DNA of 64,000 bases. Source: Bog-473 sp963787485 (GTDB lineage Bacteria > Actinomycetota > Acidimicrobiia > Acidimicrobiales > RAAP-2). This document shows, one piece after another, positions 34,721 to 43,328 of this stretch. Under the pieces are notes generated by a model that was given only the letters and a program-made list of their open reading frames with translations, had not been told where the DNA came from and did no database searches. Position 1 is the stretch's first letter; each line of letters starts with the position of its first letter. Position numbers and translations under genes: made by a program. The stretch lies in the NCBI GenBank assembly GCA_963787485.1, contig CAWBDF010000007.1:992001-1056000 (forward strand), read 5' to 3'.

Positions 34721-35193
34721 CAGAAGGGCTCCTCGTCGAATCCGTACCCACCGCCGGCCGTCGCGGGCGGTGTGGCGGCAGCCGGCGGACGGCCACCCCC
34801 ACGCGAGGGCCCGCCGTCACCGGGGCCTCGGCGCTCGTTCTTGGTGATCTGCGCCGTGGCCCAGCGCAGTGACGGTCCCACTTCGTCGGCCACCACTTCG
34901 ACCTTCGATCGACGGTCGCCCTCCTGGGTCTCCCAGCTGCGCTGCTCGAGGCGCCCGGCCACCATGACCCGCGCCCCACGGGTGACGGACTCGCTCACGT
35001 TCTCCGCCATCTCGCGCCAGCAGACGACGTCGAAGAACGAGGTGGCCTCCTCCCACTCCTGGGTCTGGCGGTTCTGCCAGCGCCGGTTGACGGCGAGGCC
35101 GAAGGTGACGTTGGCCTGGCCGGTGTTGGTGAAGCGCAGCTCGGGATCCCGGGTGACGTTGCCCACCAGCGTGACACTGTTGTCTGAAGCCAT
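34720..35193 (-). CDS. ssb: Single-stranded DNA-binding protein
   Basis: 157 residues. The OB fold runs from MASDNSVTLVGNVTRDPELRF to about residue 115 (EVVADEVGPSLRWATA). A Gly/Pro-rich linker follows, ending in the acidic tip DEEPF that recruits replication and repair proteins. It binds single-stranded DNA as a tetramer. The position between rpsF and rpsR is the classical one. The stop overlaps the ATG of rpsR by one base. Confidence 0.97.
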   Translation of the reverse strand: MASDNSVTLVGNVTRDPELRFTNTGQANVTFGLAVNRRWQNRQTQEWEEATSFFDVVCWREMAENVSESVTRGARVMVAGRLEQRSWETQEGDRRSKVEVVADEVGPSLRWATAQITKNERRGPGDGGPSRGGGRPPAAATPPATAGGGYGFDEEPF

Positions 35194-35212
35194 CTCTCGC
35201 TCCTCTCTTCAG

Positions 35213-35578
35213 TCAACCTGCCGCCGTGGCCGGCGACGATGATCCTGCCGCCGAGGCCGTCGACGGGGCCGTTGCCCACGCCGCGGCGGCGCCCTCGGGA
35301 AGACGGACGACCTTGTGGCGCACCACGTCGTCGGCCAGGCCGAGCATGCGGTCGAGGGCGGCCACCGTCTCGGGCTCACCGGTGAACTCGACGACGACGT
35401 AGTAACCCTCGCGCTTGTGGTTCACCTCATAGGCGAAGCTGCGCCGACCCCAGCGGTCGATGGCGCCGGGGTTGCCGCCGTTGGTCCGGATGACTTCGAG
35501 GGCACGGTCGAGCTCGCCCTGGATCACGCTCGGCTCGGTGGTGGCCTCAAAGATGGCCATGACTTCGTAGGGCCGCAT
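35213..35578 (-). CDS. rpsF: Ribosomal protein bS6
   Basis: 121 residues. The bS6 fold is clear: MRPYEVMAIFEATTEPSVIQ, WGRRSFAYEVNHKREGYYVVVEF and ALDRMLGLADDVVRHKVVRL. The last 25 residues are an Ala/Ser-rich tail. It pairs with bS18 on the 30S platform. AGGGAGG lies before the ATG. It is the first gene of the rpsF-ssb-rpsR-rplI operon. Confidence 0.96.
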   Translation of the reverse strand: MRPYEVMAIFEATTEPSVIQGELDRALEVIRTNGGNPGAIDRWGRRSFAYEVNHKREGYYVVVEFTGEPETVAALDRMLGLADDVVRHKVVRLPEGAAAAWATAPSTASAAGSSSPATAAG

Positions 35579-35669
35579 GGGCCGCGTACCTCCCTCTGGA
35601 CCGGGCGAAGCCCGGGCCCCTGGCGGTCAGGAGCAGGGTCTCTTGAGCGCCCATGCTAGCCCGCCGGCG

Positions 35670-36527
35670 TCAACCCAGGGACTCCTCCAGGCCGGGCGGG
35701 GCGTGGTAGCTCTCCTGGTCGCTCGGGAAGGCACCGCTGCGCACGTCGGCCGCAAAGGCGGTGACGGCCTCAGTGGCCATCCGGCCCAGGTCCGCGTACT
35801 GGCGCACGAACTTGGGCGGGCGGCCTCGCCCCAGGCCGAGCAGGTCGTGGAAGACCAGAACCTGGCCGTCGCAGGCCGCTCCGGCCCCGATCCCGATCGT
35901 CGGCACGTCGAGGGCCTCGGTCACCTTGGCCCCGACGACGTCGGGCACCCCCTCAATCACGAACGCGAAGCAGCCGGCGGCGCTGAGTGCCTTGGCCGCG
36001 TCGAGCAGCGCGGCGGCGGCGTCCGCGCTCGTGCCCTGAACCCGGAACCCTCCCATGGCCAACACCGACTGCGGGGTCAGGCCCAGGTGCCCCATGACCG
36101 GGATCTCGGCGCGCACGATGGCTTCGATCACCTCCAGACGGGCTCGCCCACCCTCGAGCTTGACCGCCTGGGCACCGGCTCGGATCAGCGTGGCGGCGTT
36201 GCGCACGGCGTCGACCGGTGTGAGGTGGTAACTCATCCAGGGCATGTCCCCCACGATGAGGCAGCGCGGCGCGGCGCGGGCCACGGCGGCCGTGTGGTGG
36301 GCCATCACGTCGATGTCCACGTGCAGCGTGTCCGCGTAACCGAGCACCGTGTTGGCCACCGAGTCGCCGACCAAGATCAGGTCCGCCCCAGCCTCCGAGA
36401 CGATACGCGCACTCGGCTCGTCGTAGGCCGTCACCATCACGATCGGTGCCGCTCCGTCCCGCCGCTTGCGCGACCGCAGGGAGGGGACCGTCACCGGCCC
36501 CACGGTCGGCCCCCGTTCCCCGCTCAC
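35670..36527 (-). CDS. panB: 3-methyl-2-oxobutanoate hydroxymethyltransferase
   Basis: 285 residues. PanB marks: MVTAYDEPSARIVSEAGADLILVGDS, GYADTLHVDIDVMAHHTAAV, KLEGG, IPVMGHLGLTPQSV, and GIGAGAACDGQVLVFHDLLGL. The metal-binding Asp is in VGDS and the catalytic Glu in FVIEGVP. It transfers a hydroxymethyl group from 5,10-methylene-THF to 2-oxoisovalerate, the first step of pantothenate synthesis. The GTG start overlaps the stop of the DUF5318 gene (GTGA). A later GTG before VPSLRSRK is also possible. Confidence 0.95.
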   Translation of the reverse strand: MSGERGPTVGPVTVPSLRSRKRRDGAAPIVMVTAYDEPSARIVSEAGADLILVGDSVANTVLGYADTLHVDIDVMAHHTAAVARAAPRCLIVGDMPWMSYHLTPVDAVRNAATLIRAGAQAVKLEGGRARLEVIEAIVRAEIPVMGHLGLTPQSVLAMGGFRVQGTSADAAAALLDAAKALSAAGCFAFVIEGVPDVVGAKVTEALDVPTIGIGAGAACDGQVLVFHDLLGLGRGRPPKFVRQYADLGRMATEAVTAFAADVRSGAFPSDQESYHAPPGLEESLG

Positions 36528-36973
36528 CGTCTCGTGGAGCCGGACGGCCCCGGCTTCTTCGGACGCGCCGAGCCACCGCCGGCGGGGTACTTGCGCATCA
36601 GGTGGTGCCAGGCACACGCCGGGCAGACCTCGACCTCGTAACAGAGCACCGGCTCGGAGCGCTGGCACAGTGCCTTGAGCTCCGAGGCCGTGCCTGGACA
36701 GCGTCCGCCGGAGGGCAGCTTGGCCCCGAACACGAAGGTGACGGTGACCAGCCGGCCGTCGTCACAGATGGGGCAGACCTCCTTGGTGGGACGACCCACG
36801 TTGCGGGCGGCCCGCAGCAGCTCGGGGTGGGCGTCGCAGACGTCGTCCCGCCGCAACTTGCCCCGCTCGACCTGGCGGACCACGCCGTTGCGCACGATCC
36901 GGTACTCCACCTGGGCAGTGACGGCGGAGCTCACGGCTCTCGAAGGCGACCTCGGCTCCGAGGTGACGGACAC
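36524..36973 (-). CDS. DUF5318 family protein, zinc-ribbon-like
   Basis: 149 residues resembling the actinobacterial DUF5318 group (Rv0049-like). It contains VCDAHPELLRAARNVGRPTKEVCPICDD and EVEVCPACAWHHLMRKY; the paired CPIC and CPAC cysteines suggest zinc binding. Function is unknown. In mycobacteria the relative also sits close to the PadR-ino1 pair. The GTG start is preceded by TAGCCT (36985-36980) at six bases, a probable leaderless promoter. panB overlaps its end, so they are cotranscribed. Confidence 0.82.
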   Translation of the reverse strand: MSVTSEPRSPSRAVSSAVTAQVEYRIVRNGVVRQVERGKLRRDDVCDAHPELLRAARNVGRPTKEVCPICDDGRLVTVTFVFGAKLPSGGRCPGTASELKALCQRSEPVLCYEVEVCPACAWHHLMRKYPAGGGSARPKKPGPSGSTRR

Positions 36974-36979
36974 GCGCTC

Positions 36980-36985
36980 AGGCTA
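36980..36985 (-). promoter_or_regulatory. -10 element TAGCCT for the leaderless DUF5318-panB unit
   Basis: TAGCCT on the minus strand ends six bases before the GTG start of the DUF5318 gene, with no ribosome site between. This is the recurring leaderless arrangement of the window. Confidence 0.5.
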
Positions 36986-37070
36986 CCGTCGTCTGCTCCG
37001 AGCGGTCACCATCCTCGGTGTCCAATCAGGCCCGTTCGCGATCACCGCGTGACGTTTTCCGCCACGGCGC

Positions 37071-37089
37071 TATATCGAATCGATATACT
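37071..37089 (+). promoter_or_regulatory. PadR operator overlapping a -10 element
   Basis: TATATCGA-A-TCGATATA (37071-37087) is a perfect 17-base palindrome of the kind bound by PadR repressors. A TATACT -10 (37084-37089) begins inside it, eight bases before the ATG of the PadR gene. Bound repressor would cover the promoter, so the gene is almost certainly autoregulated. The AT-rich site stands out sharply from the GC-rich surroundings. Confidence 0.7.
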
Positions 37090-37097
37090 TATCCGTC

Positions 37098-37724
37098 ATG
37101 TTGGATCTGGCCATCCTCGGCTTGCTCTCTGAGCGTGACCTTCACGGCTACGAGATACGTCGGCGCCTTCGTGAGCACCTCGGCCTCTTGGCGAACGTGT
37201 CGTTCGGATCCATCTACCCCGCCCTGACCCGGCTCGAGAAGTCGGGGGCGGTCGTGGCTACCGAGGGTGGCGCGCCAGGTCGGGGGACGGCAAAGCCGGT
37301 GCCCGCACCCCCCACCGGCTCGCTCAGTGGCGAACTGGCCGTGCTGCGGGCCCGACGGCATTCGCCCGCCCGAGCCCGACGGGGCCGCAAGGTCTACCGC
37401 ATCACCGACCTGGGCCGACAGCACTTCGCCGACCTCCTGGCCGGCGGAGGAACGGCCGACGACGCCCGCAGCTTCTCGTTGCGCCTGGCCTTCGCGGGAC
37501 ACCTGGCTCCCCAGGCCCGCCTGGCCCTGCTCGAGCGGCGACGGGCCCAGCTGGTCCAGCGGCAAGCCGAGGTGGAGTCCGGCCGGGACGACCTCGACCG
37601 CTACGCCCGGTCGGTGGTCCAGCACACGGCCGACGGCGTGGCCCGCGACATCAGCTGGCTCGACACCCACATCGCGTCCGAACGCGCCTCGCTCGCCGCC
37701 GTCGATCCGGCGCCGGCGACCTGA
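37098..37724 (+). CDS. PadR-family regulator upstream of ino1
   Basis: 208 residues, PadR subfamily 1 with a long C-terminal helical domain. The winged helix reads MLDLAILGLLSERDLHGYEI, then NVSFGSIYPALTRLEKSGAV, with an insertion of about 45 Pro/Ala/Arg-rich residues in the wing before KVYRITDLGRQHF. The C-terminal part is a coiled dimerisation helix (LALLERRRAQLVQRQAEVES). Its palindromic operator lies directly upstream. The same PadR-ino1 pair occurs in mycobacteria (Rv0047c-Rv0046c), so it probably governs inositol synthesis here too. Confidence 0.9.
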   Translation: MLDLAILGLLSERDLHGYEIRRRLREHLGLLANVSFGSIYPALTRLEKSGAVVATEGGAPGRGTAKPVPAPPTGSLSGELAVLRARRHSPARARRGRKVYRITDLGRQHFADLLAGGGTADDARSFSLRLAFAGHLAPQARLALLERRRAQLVQRQAEVESGRDDLDRYARSVVQHTADGVARDISWLDTHIASERASLAAVDPAPAT

Positions 37725-37760
37725 TCCCCGCACCACGAACCACACAAGGAGACCCGTCCC

Positions 37761-38897
37761 ATGCCCATCCCGACCAGCCAGCCCAGCCCCCTCAACGAGC
37801 ACCGGCAGATCCGTCTCGCCATTGCCGGGGTCGGGAACTGCGCCAGCTCGCTGGTCCAGGGGATCACCTACTACCGCGACGCCGATCCCGACGAGGTGGT
37901 GCCCGGGCTGATGCACGTGGAGCTCGGCGGGTATCACGTACGCGACCTGCTCCCCGTGGTCGCCTTCGACGTGGACCAGGCCAAGGTCGGCACGGATCTC
38001 GGCAAGGCGATCGGCGCCGGGCTCAATAACACGGTGCGCTTCGCCGAGGTCGGCGAGCTCGGGGTGACCGTCCAGCGCGGCCCCACGCTCGACGGTCTGG
38101 GGCTCTACTACCGGGAGCTGGTCGAGGAGTCCCCCGCCGATCCGGTCGACGTGGCTGCCGCCTTGCGCGAGGCCGGAGCCGACGTGCTGGTCTCCTACCT
38201 CCCGGTCGGCTCCGAGCAGGCGCAGCGCCTCTACGCACAGGCGGCTCTGGATGCCGGGGTGGCCTTCGTCAACGCCATCCCCGTCTTCATCGCCTCGGAC
38301 CCCGAGTGGGCCCGCAAGTTCCGCGACGCCGGCGTCCCCATCGTCGGCGACGACATCAAGAGCCAGGTCGGCTCCACCATCGTCCATCGCATCCTCACCC
38401 GCCTCTTCGAGGATCGCGGGCTGGCCTTGGACCACACCTACCAGCTCAACTTCGGCGGCAACATGGACTTCAAGAACATGCTCGAGCGCGAGCGCCTCGA
38501 GTCCAAGAAGATCTCCAAGACCCAGGCCGTGACCAGCCAGCTCGAGGACAACGTGCTCGACGCCGACGACGTCCACGTGGGCCCGTCGGACCACGTGCCG
38601 TGGCTGAAGGACCGCAAGTGGGCCTACATCCGCATGGAGGGACGCAACTTCGGCGACGTCCCGTTGAACCTCGAGCTCAAGCTCGAGGTGTGGGACTCCC
38701 CCAACTCGGCCGGGGTCATCATCGATGCCGTGCGCTGCGCCAAGCTCGCCCTCGACCGCGGTGTGGGCGGACCGCTGCTCGGCCCTTCCTCGTACTTCAT
38801 GAAGTCTCCTCCGGTGCAGTACCACGACGACGTGGCGCACGCCCTCGTCGAGGGCTTCGCCGTCGGCGAGATCCAGGAGTCCTGGCCGAGCGACTGA
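37761..38897 (+). CDS. ino1: Inositol-3-phosphate synthase
   Basis: 378 residues. The NAD site is IAGVGNCASSLVQGI. Other conserved parts are VAFDVDQAKVGTDL, NAIPVFIASDPEWARKF, GDDIKSQVGSTIVHR, LNFGGNMDFKNMLE and the lysines of SKKISKTQAV and PSDHVPWLKDRKWAYI. It converts glucose 6-phosphate to myo-inositol 3-phosphate, the precursor of phosphatidylinositol and mycothiol in actinobacteria. AAGGAG precedes the ATG. It follows its probable regulator by 36 bases. Confidence 0.96.
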   Translation: MPIPTSQPSPLNEHRQIRLAIAGVGNCASSLVQGITYYRDADPDEVVPGLMHVELGGYHVRDLLPVVAFDVDQAKVGTDLGKAIGAGLNNTVRFAEVGELGVTVQRGPTLDGLGLYYRELVEESPADPVDVAAALREAGADVLVSYLPVGSEQAQRLYAQAALDAGVAFVNAIPVFIASDPEWARKFRDAGVPIVGDDIKSQVGSTIVHRILTRLFEDRGLALDHTYQLNFGGNMDFKNMLERERLESKKISKTQAVTSQLEDNVLDADDVHVGPSDHVPWLKDRKWAYIRMEGRNFGDVPLNLELKLEVWDSPNSAGVIIDAVRCAKLALDRGVGGPLLGPSSYFMKSPPVQYHDDVAHALVEGFAVGEIQESWPSD

Positions 38898-38955
38898 CGG
38901 GCGACCGACGGGCGAAAGACGAACGAACGAGCCACGACGGGGGGACACCGACAGC

Positions 38956-39756
38956 ATGGACGCCCTGCACGACAAGACCGTGATCGTCACCGGCTCCACC
39001 CGGGGCATCGGCAAGGTCACGGCGGCCCACCTGGCCGGCTGTGGCGCCGAGGTGTTCGTGGTGGGGCGGAACGTCGAGCGCGGGGCTCGGGTCGTGTCCG
39101 ACATCGCCGACGCGGGCGGTCGCTCCACTTTCGTGCGCTGCGATCTCTCGGTGGAGGAGGAGGTGGCGGCGCTCTTCGCGGACGTCCGGCGGCAGGCCGG
39201 CGCGCTCGACGTCGTCGTCAACAACGCGGCGGCCACCGACGTCGCCACCCGCGACGGCTCCGTGGTCGACGTGCGCACCGAGGATTTCGAGCACTTCTTG
39301 CGGGCGAACGTGCACAGCGTCTTCTGGTGCTTCAAGTACGGGATCCCGGCCATGGGCCCCGGCGGCGGCTCGTTCGTCACCATCTCCTCGGTCGAGGCCA
39401 TCACGCCCCGGGCCGGGGAGTTCAGCTACGCCACCACCAAGGCGGCGGTGTGCGGGCTCTCCCGCCAGGTGGCGGTCGACTACGGCCACCGCGGCATCAG
39501 CGCCAACACGTTGCTCCTGGGGTTCATTGAGACCAATGCGACGCGCCCGTTCCTCGACGACGCACGGATCGGCGACCGCGTGCGCGGCGCCACCGGCGGG
39601 CGGCCGCCCAGCTCCGTCGACGTGGCGCGGGCGGTGGCCTTCCTCGCCTCGTCGGGGGCGGCGGGATTCAACGGGGCCACCCTGGTGCTCGACCGTGGGC
39701 TGACCGTCACCGGGCAGGTGCCCGGCGATCTCTCCATCGCCACGCCGCCTGCGTGA
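38956..39756 (+). CDS. Short-chain dehydrogenase/reductase
   Basis: 266 residues. Cofactor motif TGSTRGIG, NNAAA in place of NNAG, catalytic Ser in TISSVEA, and YATTK with Tyr and Lys. It ends GATLVLDRGLTVTG as usual. An NAD(P)-dependent oxidoreductase of unknown substrate. A G-rich stretch serves as ribosome site. It follows ino1 by 58 bases on the same strand and may be cotranscribed with it; no functional link is evident. Confidence 0.88.
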   Translation: MDALHDKTVIVTGSTRGIGKVTAAHLAGCGAEVFVVGRNVERGARVVSDIADAGGRSTFVRCDLSVEEEVAALFADVRRQAGALDVVVNNAAATDVATRDGSVVDVRTEDFEHFLRANVHSVFWCFKYGIPAMGPGGGSFVTISSVEAITPRAGEFSYATTKAAVCGLSRQVAVDYGHRGISANTLLLGFIETNATRPFLDDARIGDRVRGATGGRPPSSVDVARAVAFLASSGAAGFNGATLVLDRGLTVTGQVPGDLSIATPPA

Positions 39757-39767
39757 ATCGGCATGCG

Positions 39768-41165
39768 CTACGGGCGTCCCGCCCACCAGGCACGCAGCCG
39801 TGACGCCGCTTCCTCCTCACCGAGTGGCCCTTCGTCGAGCCGCAGCTCCATGAGGAACGAGAGGGCCTCGCCGACGGCGCGGCCGGGGCCGATGCCGAGC
39901 AGCTCCATGACCTGGTTCCCGTCGAGGTCCGGGCGCAGCGCGTCGAGCTCCTCCCGCTCGCGCAGCTCGGCGATCCGGACCTCCAGCTCGTCCATCCGAA
40001 GGGCCAGGGCCTTGGCCTTGCGGGGATTGCGGGTGGTGCAGTCGCAGCGGGTCAGCTCGTTGAGCTGGTCGAGGAGCGGTCCGGCATCGCGCACGTAGCG
40101 GCGCACCGCCTTGTCGGTCCACCCCAGGCGGTAGGTGTGGAAGCGCAGGTGGAGCTCGACCAGCCGGACCACGGTGTCGACCTCGATCGCCGGGTAGCGC
40201 AGCGCCTCCATGCGCACCCTGGTCATGCGCGCGCCCACCACCTCGTGGTGGTGGAAGCTGACCCCGCCGTCGGTGATGGCGCGGGTCCGAGGCTTGCCGA
40301 CGTCGTGGAAGAGCGCGGCCAGCCGGAGCACCTTGTCCTTGGAGGTCTTGTCGACCACGGCCAACGTGTGGGCCAGAACGTCCTTGTGGCGGTGGATGGG
40401 ATCTTGTTCGACCGCCAGCGACGGGAGCTCGGGGAGGAACTCCTCCGCCAGGCCGGTGCGCACCACGAACCACAGCGCGCCCGACGGGACGTCGATCATG
40501 ACCATCTTGTCCAGCTCGTCGCGGATGCGCTCGGCCGAGACGATGGAGAGGCGACCGTGCATCCGCTCCACGGCGGCGACCAGGTCGGGGTCCGGCGTGA
40601 GCGCGAAGCGCGCGGCGAAGCGCGCGGCGCGCAACATGCGCAACGGGTCGTCGGCGAAGGAGGTCTCGGGGTCGAGCGGGGTGCGCAACCGACCCGCCGC
40701 CAGGTCGCCCAGACCGTCGAAGGGGTCGAACAGCTCCATGTCGGGCAGTCGCAGGGCCAGCGCGTTGATGGTGAAGTCCCGCCGCGAGAGGTCGACCTCT
40801 ATGTCGTCGCCGAAGCTCACCTCGGGCTTGCGCGACTCGGGCACGTAGACCTCGGCCCGATGCGTCGTGATCTCGTACACCAGCGGGCCCTTGCGGCATC
40901 CGATGGTCCCGAAGCGTGCTCCTTGGGTCCAGACGTCGTCTGCCCAGCCCCTGACCAGGCGCTCAATTTCCTCGGGGCGGGCGTCGGTCGTCAGGTCGAC
41001 GTCGGCGTCGCCGTCGGCACCACCTGGGAAGAGCGCGTCGCGCACCGAACCACCGACCAGGTACAGCGTGCGGTCCGCGGCGCCGAAGCGCCGGGCAATC
41101 TCCTCGGTCGCCTCGACGTAGGGGCGGAACCGCTCGGGAACCGAGGTGGGTGGCGTGGACTGCAC
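39768..41165 (-). CDS. pcnA: tRNA nucleotidyltransferase (CCA-adding) / poly(A) polymerase family
   Basis: 465 residues. The head has LYLVGGSVRDALF and DADVDLTTDARPEEIERLV with the two catalytic aspartates, then RRDFTINALALRL and DPLRMLRAARFAARF. An HD domain follows (RLAALFHDVGKPRTRA). It adds or repairs the 3'-CCA of tRNA. The GTG start is six bases after TACCGT on the minus strand, so the message is leaderless. It diverges from the DUF6049 gene across a 34-base gap, the same order as in mycobacteria. Confidence 0.95.
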   Translation of the reverse strand: MQSTPPTSVPERFRPYVEATEEIARRFGAADRTLYLVGGSVRDALFPGGADGDADVDLTTDARPEEIERLVRGWADDVWTQGARFGTIGCRKGPLVYEITTHRAEVYVPESRKPEVSFGDDIEVDLSRRDFTINALALRLPDMELFDPFDGLGDLAAGRLRTPLDPETSFADDPLRMLRAARFAARFALTPDPDLVAAVERMHGRLSIVSAERIRDELDKMVMIDVPSGALWFVVRTGLAEEFLPELPSLAVEQDPIHRHKDVLAHTLAVVDKTSKDKVLRLAALFHDVGKPRTRAITDGGVSFHHHEVVGARMTRVRMEALRYPAIEVDTVVRLVELHLRFHTYRLGWTDKAVRRYVRDAGPLLDQLNELTRCDCTTRNPRKAKALALRMDELEVRIAELREREELDALRPDLDGNQVMELLGIGPGRAVGEALSFLMELRLDEGPLGEEEAASRLRAWWAGRP

Positions 41166-41171
41166 CCGCCC

Positions 41172-41193
41172 ACGGTAGTGCGCCCTCTAGCCT
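41172..41193. promoter_or_regulatory. Back-to-back -10 elements of divergent leaderless promoters
   Basis: TACCGT (41177-41172, minus) is six bases from the tRNA nucleotidyltransferase GTG. TAGCCT (41188-41193, plus) is six bases from the DUF6049-gene GTG at 41200. Only ten bases separate the two hexamers, so the -35 regions of each lie within the other promoter or gene start. Confidence 0.55.
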
Positions 41194-41199
41194 TTCCCC

Positions 41200-43325
41200 G
41201 TGTCGACGCGCCGGGCCAGGTCTCTCCTCGGCGCGCTCGCCATCGGCGCGTCCGTCCTGCTCGCCACGCCGGGCGGCGCGTTCGGGCACTCGGCGGTGGC
41301 GGCGGTGACACGTGACGCAGTCCGAGCCCAGAGTGCTTCGACAGCCCTCCTGACGCTCGACTCGCAGACGCCGTGGGTGACCCCGGCGGATCCGTGGTTC
41401 ACCCTCTCGCTCGGCGTCTCGGCCGCGGCGGGCGAGTCCACCCGGCTCCATCTGAGCCTGAGCTTCTACAGCCGTCTCAGCGACCCCTCGCAGATCCAGC
41501 AGGCCATCGGGGGCACACCGTCGACCACCGCGCTGCTCCATCTGCCCGACGTGCCGGTGGTCCCCACCGGAACCGGCGCCTCAGTTGCCGGCGCGGGCTC
41601 AGGACCGGCCCTGAGCGCCGTCACCTGCGTCACCGTGGTGCCCAGCTCGGGCACGACGCCACCGTCGAGCGGTGCCAACGTCTGCACCGCGGGCAGTCCC
41701 ACCCTCACTCTCGAATGCACCCCGGACACTGGCAAGTGCGGCGATGTGTACCCGGTCACGGTGTCCCTCCTCCGTGACGGCGCCACCACGCCGCTGGCGC
41801 GCCTGACGACCTTCTTGACCTACCAGGAACCCACGGCGGTCTCCAAGGGGGGCGGGCCGCTGCGCGTCGGGGTCGTCCTGCCCGTCACCGCAACGGGCGC
41901 GGCCGGCGAAGCTGTGGCGCTGGCGGCCCACCGGGACGTGGCCACCACGCTCGCCGTGAGCCCGGCCGGCGTGGCCGCGGTCAATGCCACGCACCCGCAC
42001 GGGGCTCTGCACCCCTACGAAGAGCTGGCCGGGCTGAGTGACGAGATCGTCGAGCAGCCCTACGTGCCGGTCAACCTGGCCGCGCTGAGCCAAGCGGGGA
42101 TCTCGGGCGAGATCGGCGCCCAGCTCGACCGCGGCGACACGCTGCTGCGCAGCGCCGGGCTCAAGCCCGGCGCGGGGCTCTGGATCGACACCGGCTCCTC
42201 CTTCTCGCAGGGGGACGCCGCCAACCTGGCCCAGGGCCTCCAGATCGCCGGCGCCCGCCAGCTGGTCCTGAACGACACCGACCTGAGCACGGCCGGGAAC
42301 AGGAACAACTACACCTTCGCCCAGCCCTTCGGTCTCGACCTCGGGCACGGGAACACCGTGCCCGCCCTCGCCGCCGACAGCGCCCTGAGCGCACGCTTCA
42401 CGGGAGAGCCGGCCAGCCAAGTGCTCGACGCCGAGCAGCTGCTGGCCGCGCTGTCCTTCGTCCATTTCGAGAACCCCTACCTGTCCCAGCCTCGCGGGGT
42501 GGTCGTCGTCCCCCCTCCCGGCTGGCAGCCCACCGCCCGGTTCCTCGACGCGTTCCTCGGCGGCCTCACGGGCAACCCGGCGCTCGACCCGGTGACCGTG
42601 AGCCAGCTCTTCGAGCGCGTCCCCGTATCGGGCAACGATGAGCCCGGAGTCCGCCGCCTCCAGTCCGGCCCGGCCGGACGCGGCATCACCCGTGTCGCCG
42701 CGGCACGCATCGGCGGCGACCGCCAGCAGCTGGCGTCCTTCGACGATGCCGCCAACGATGCGGCCAACGATGCGGCCCAGCGCTCCCCCGCGCTCGAGCG
42801 CGTTGGCCGATCAGCTGCTGGCCACCGAGGCGCGGAACCTCGAGCGCGTCCCGGCGCGCCGGTGCCCTGAGCGCCTACGCCCGGTCGTTCGGCACCGCCA
42901 CCGGCCAGATCACGCTGGCCACCGAGCGCACGGTGACGTTCACCGCGCGGCAGGCGGCCATCCCGGTCACGGTGCTCTCCGCCGCGCCGTACCCCGTCAA
43001 GGTCGTGGTCACCTTGACCAGCGACAAATTCCTCTTCCCCGACGGCAACAGCCGCCAGCTCGTGCTCGACCGGGCCACCACCTCGTGGCGGTTCACCGCG
43101 CAGGCGCGCACCTCGGGCGACCGGCTCCCCATTGAGGTGACCCTGCACACGCCCGACGGCCAGGTGCTGATCGCCCACACCGTGCTCACCGTGCACGCCA
43201 CCTCCATCTCCTTCGTGGGCGTGGCCCTCACCGCGGTGGCCGGTGCCGTCCTCCTGGCCTGGTGGGTGCGCACGTGGAGGCGTTCGCGCCGGCAGCGACC
43301 TCGCCCCTACCCGCGGGTTCCCTGA
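41200..43325 (+). CDS. DUF6049-like exported protein, with two apparent frameshifts
   Basis: The signal-like N-terminus (SLLGALAIGASVLLATPGGAFG) leads into a large extracytoplasmic region read in one frame to about 42790. The sense then passes through a second frame (ALADQLLATEARNL) to about 42839 and a third (AGALSAYARSFGTATGQITL, then ITL...TFTARQAAIPVTVLSA). It ends with a membrane helix (SFVGVALTAVAGAVLLAWWV) and a basic tail. Read through it is about 708 residues, matching the DUF6049/Rv3909 group found next to murJ. The role is unknown but linked by position to cell-wall assembly. Probably leaderless. The two shifts lie beside a triple 12-base repeat and may be sequencing errors. Confidence 0.78.
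42745..42780 (+). repeat. Triple 12-base coding repeat
   Basis: GATGCCGCCAAC, GATGCGGCCAAC and GATGCGGCCCAG follow one another, encoding DAAN-DAAN-DAAQ in the DUF6049-like protein, just before the first frameshift. Replication or sequencing slippage here is plausible. Confidence 0.7.
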
Positions 43326-43328
43326 GCG

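Noticed and set aside
37089..39404. A 771-codon open frame on the minus strand opposite PadR and ino1
   Set aside because: No domain, and it covers three supported plus-strand genes; a codon-bias shadow.
42638..43135. A separate plus-strand ORF in the DUF6049 region
   Set aside because: Only a short part (about 42790-42839) is protein-like and it belongs to the frameshifted DUF6049-like gene.
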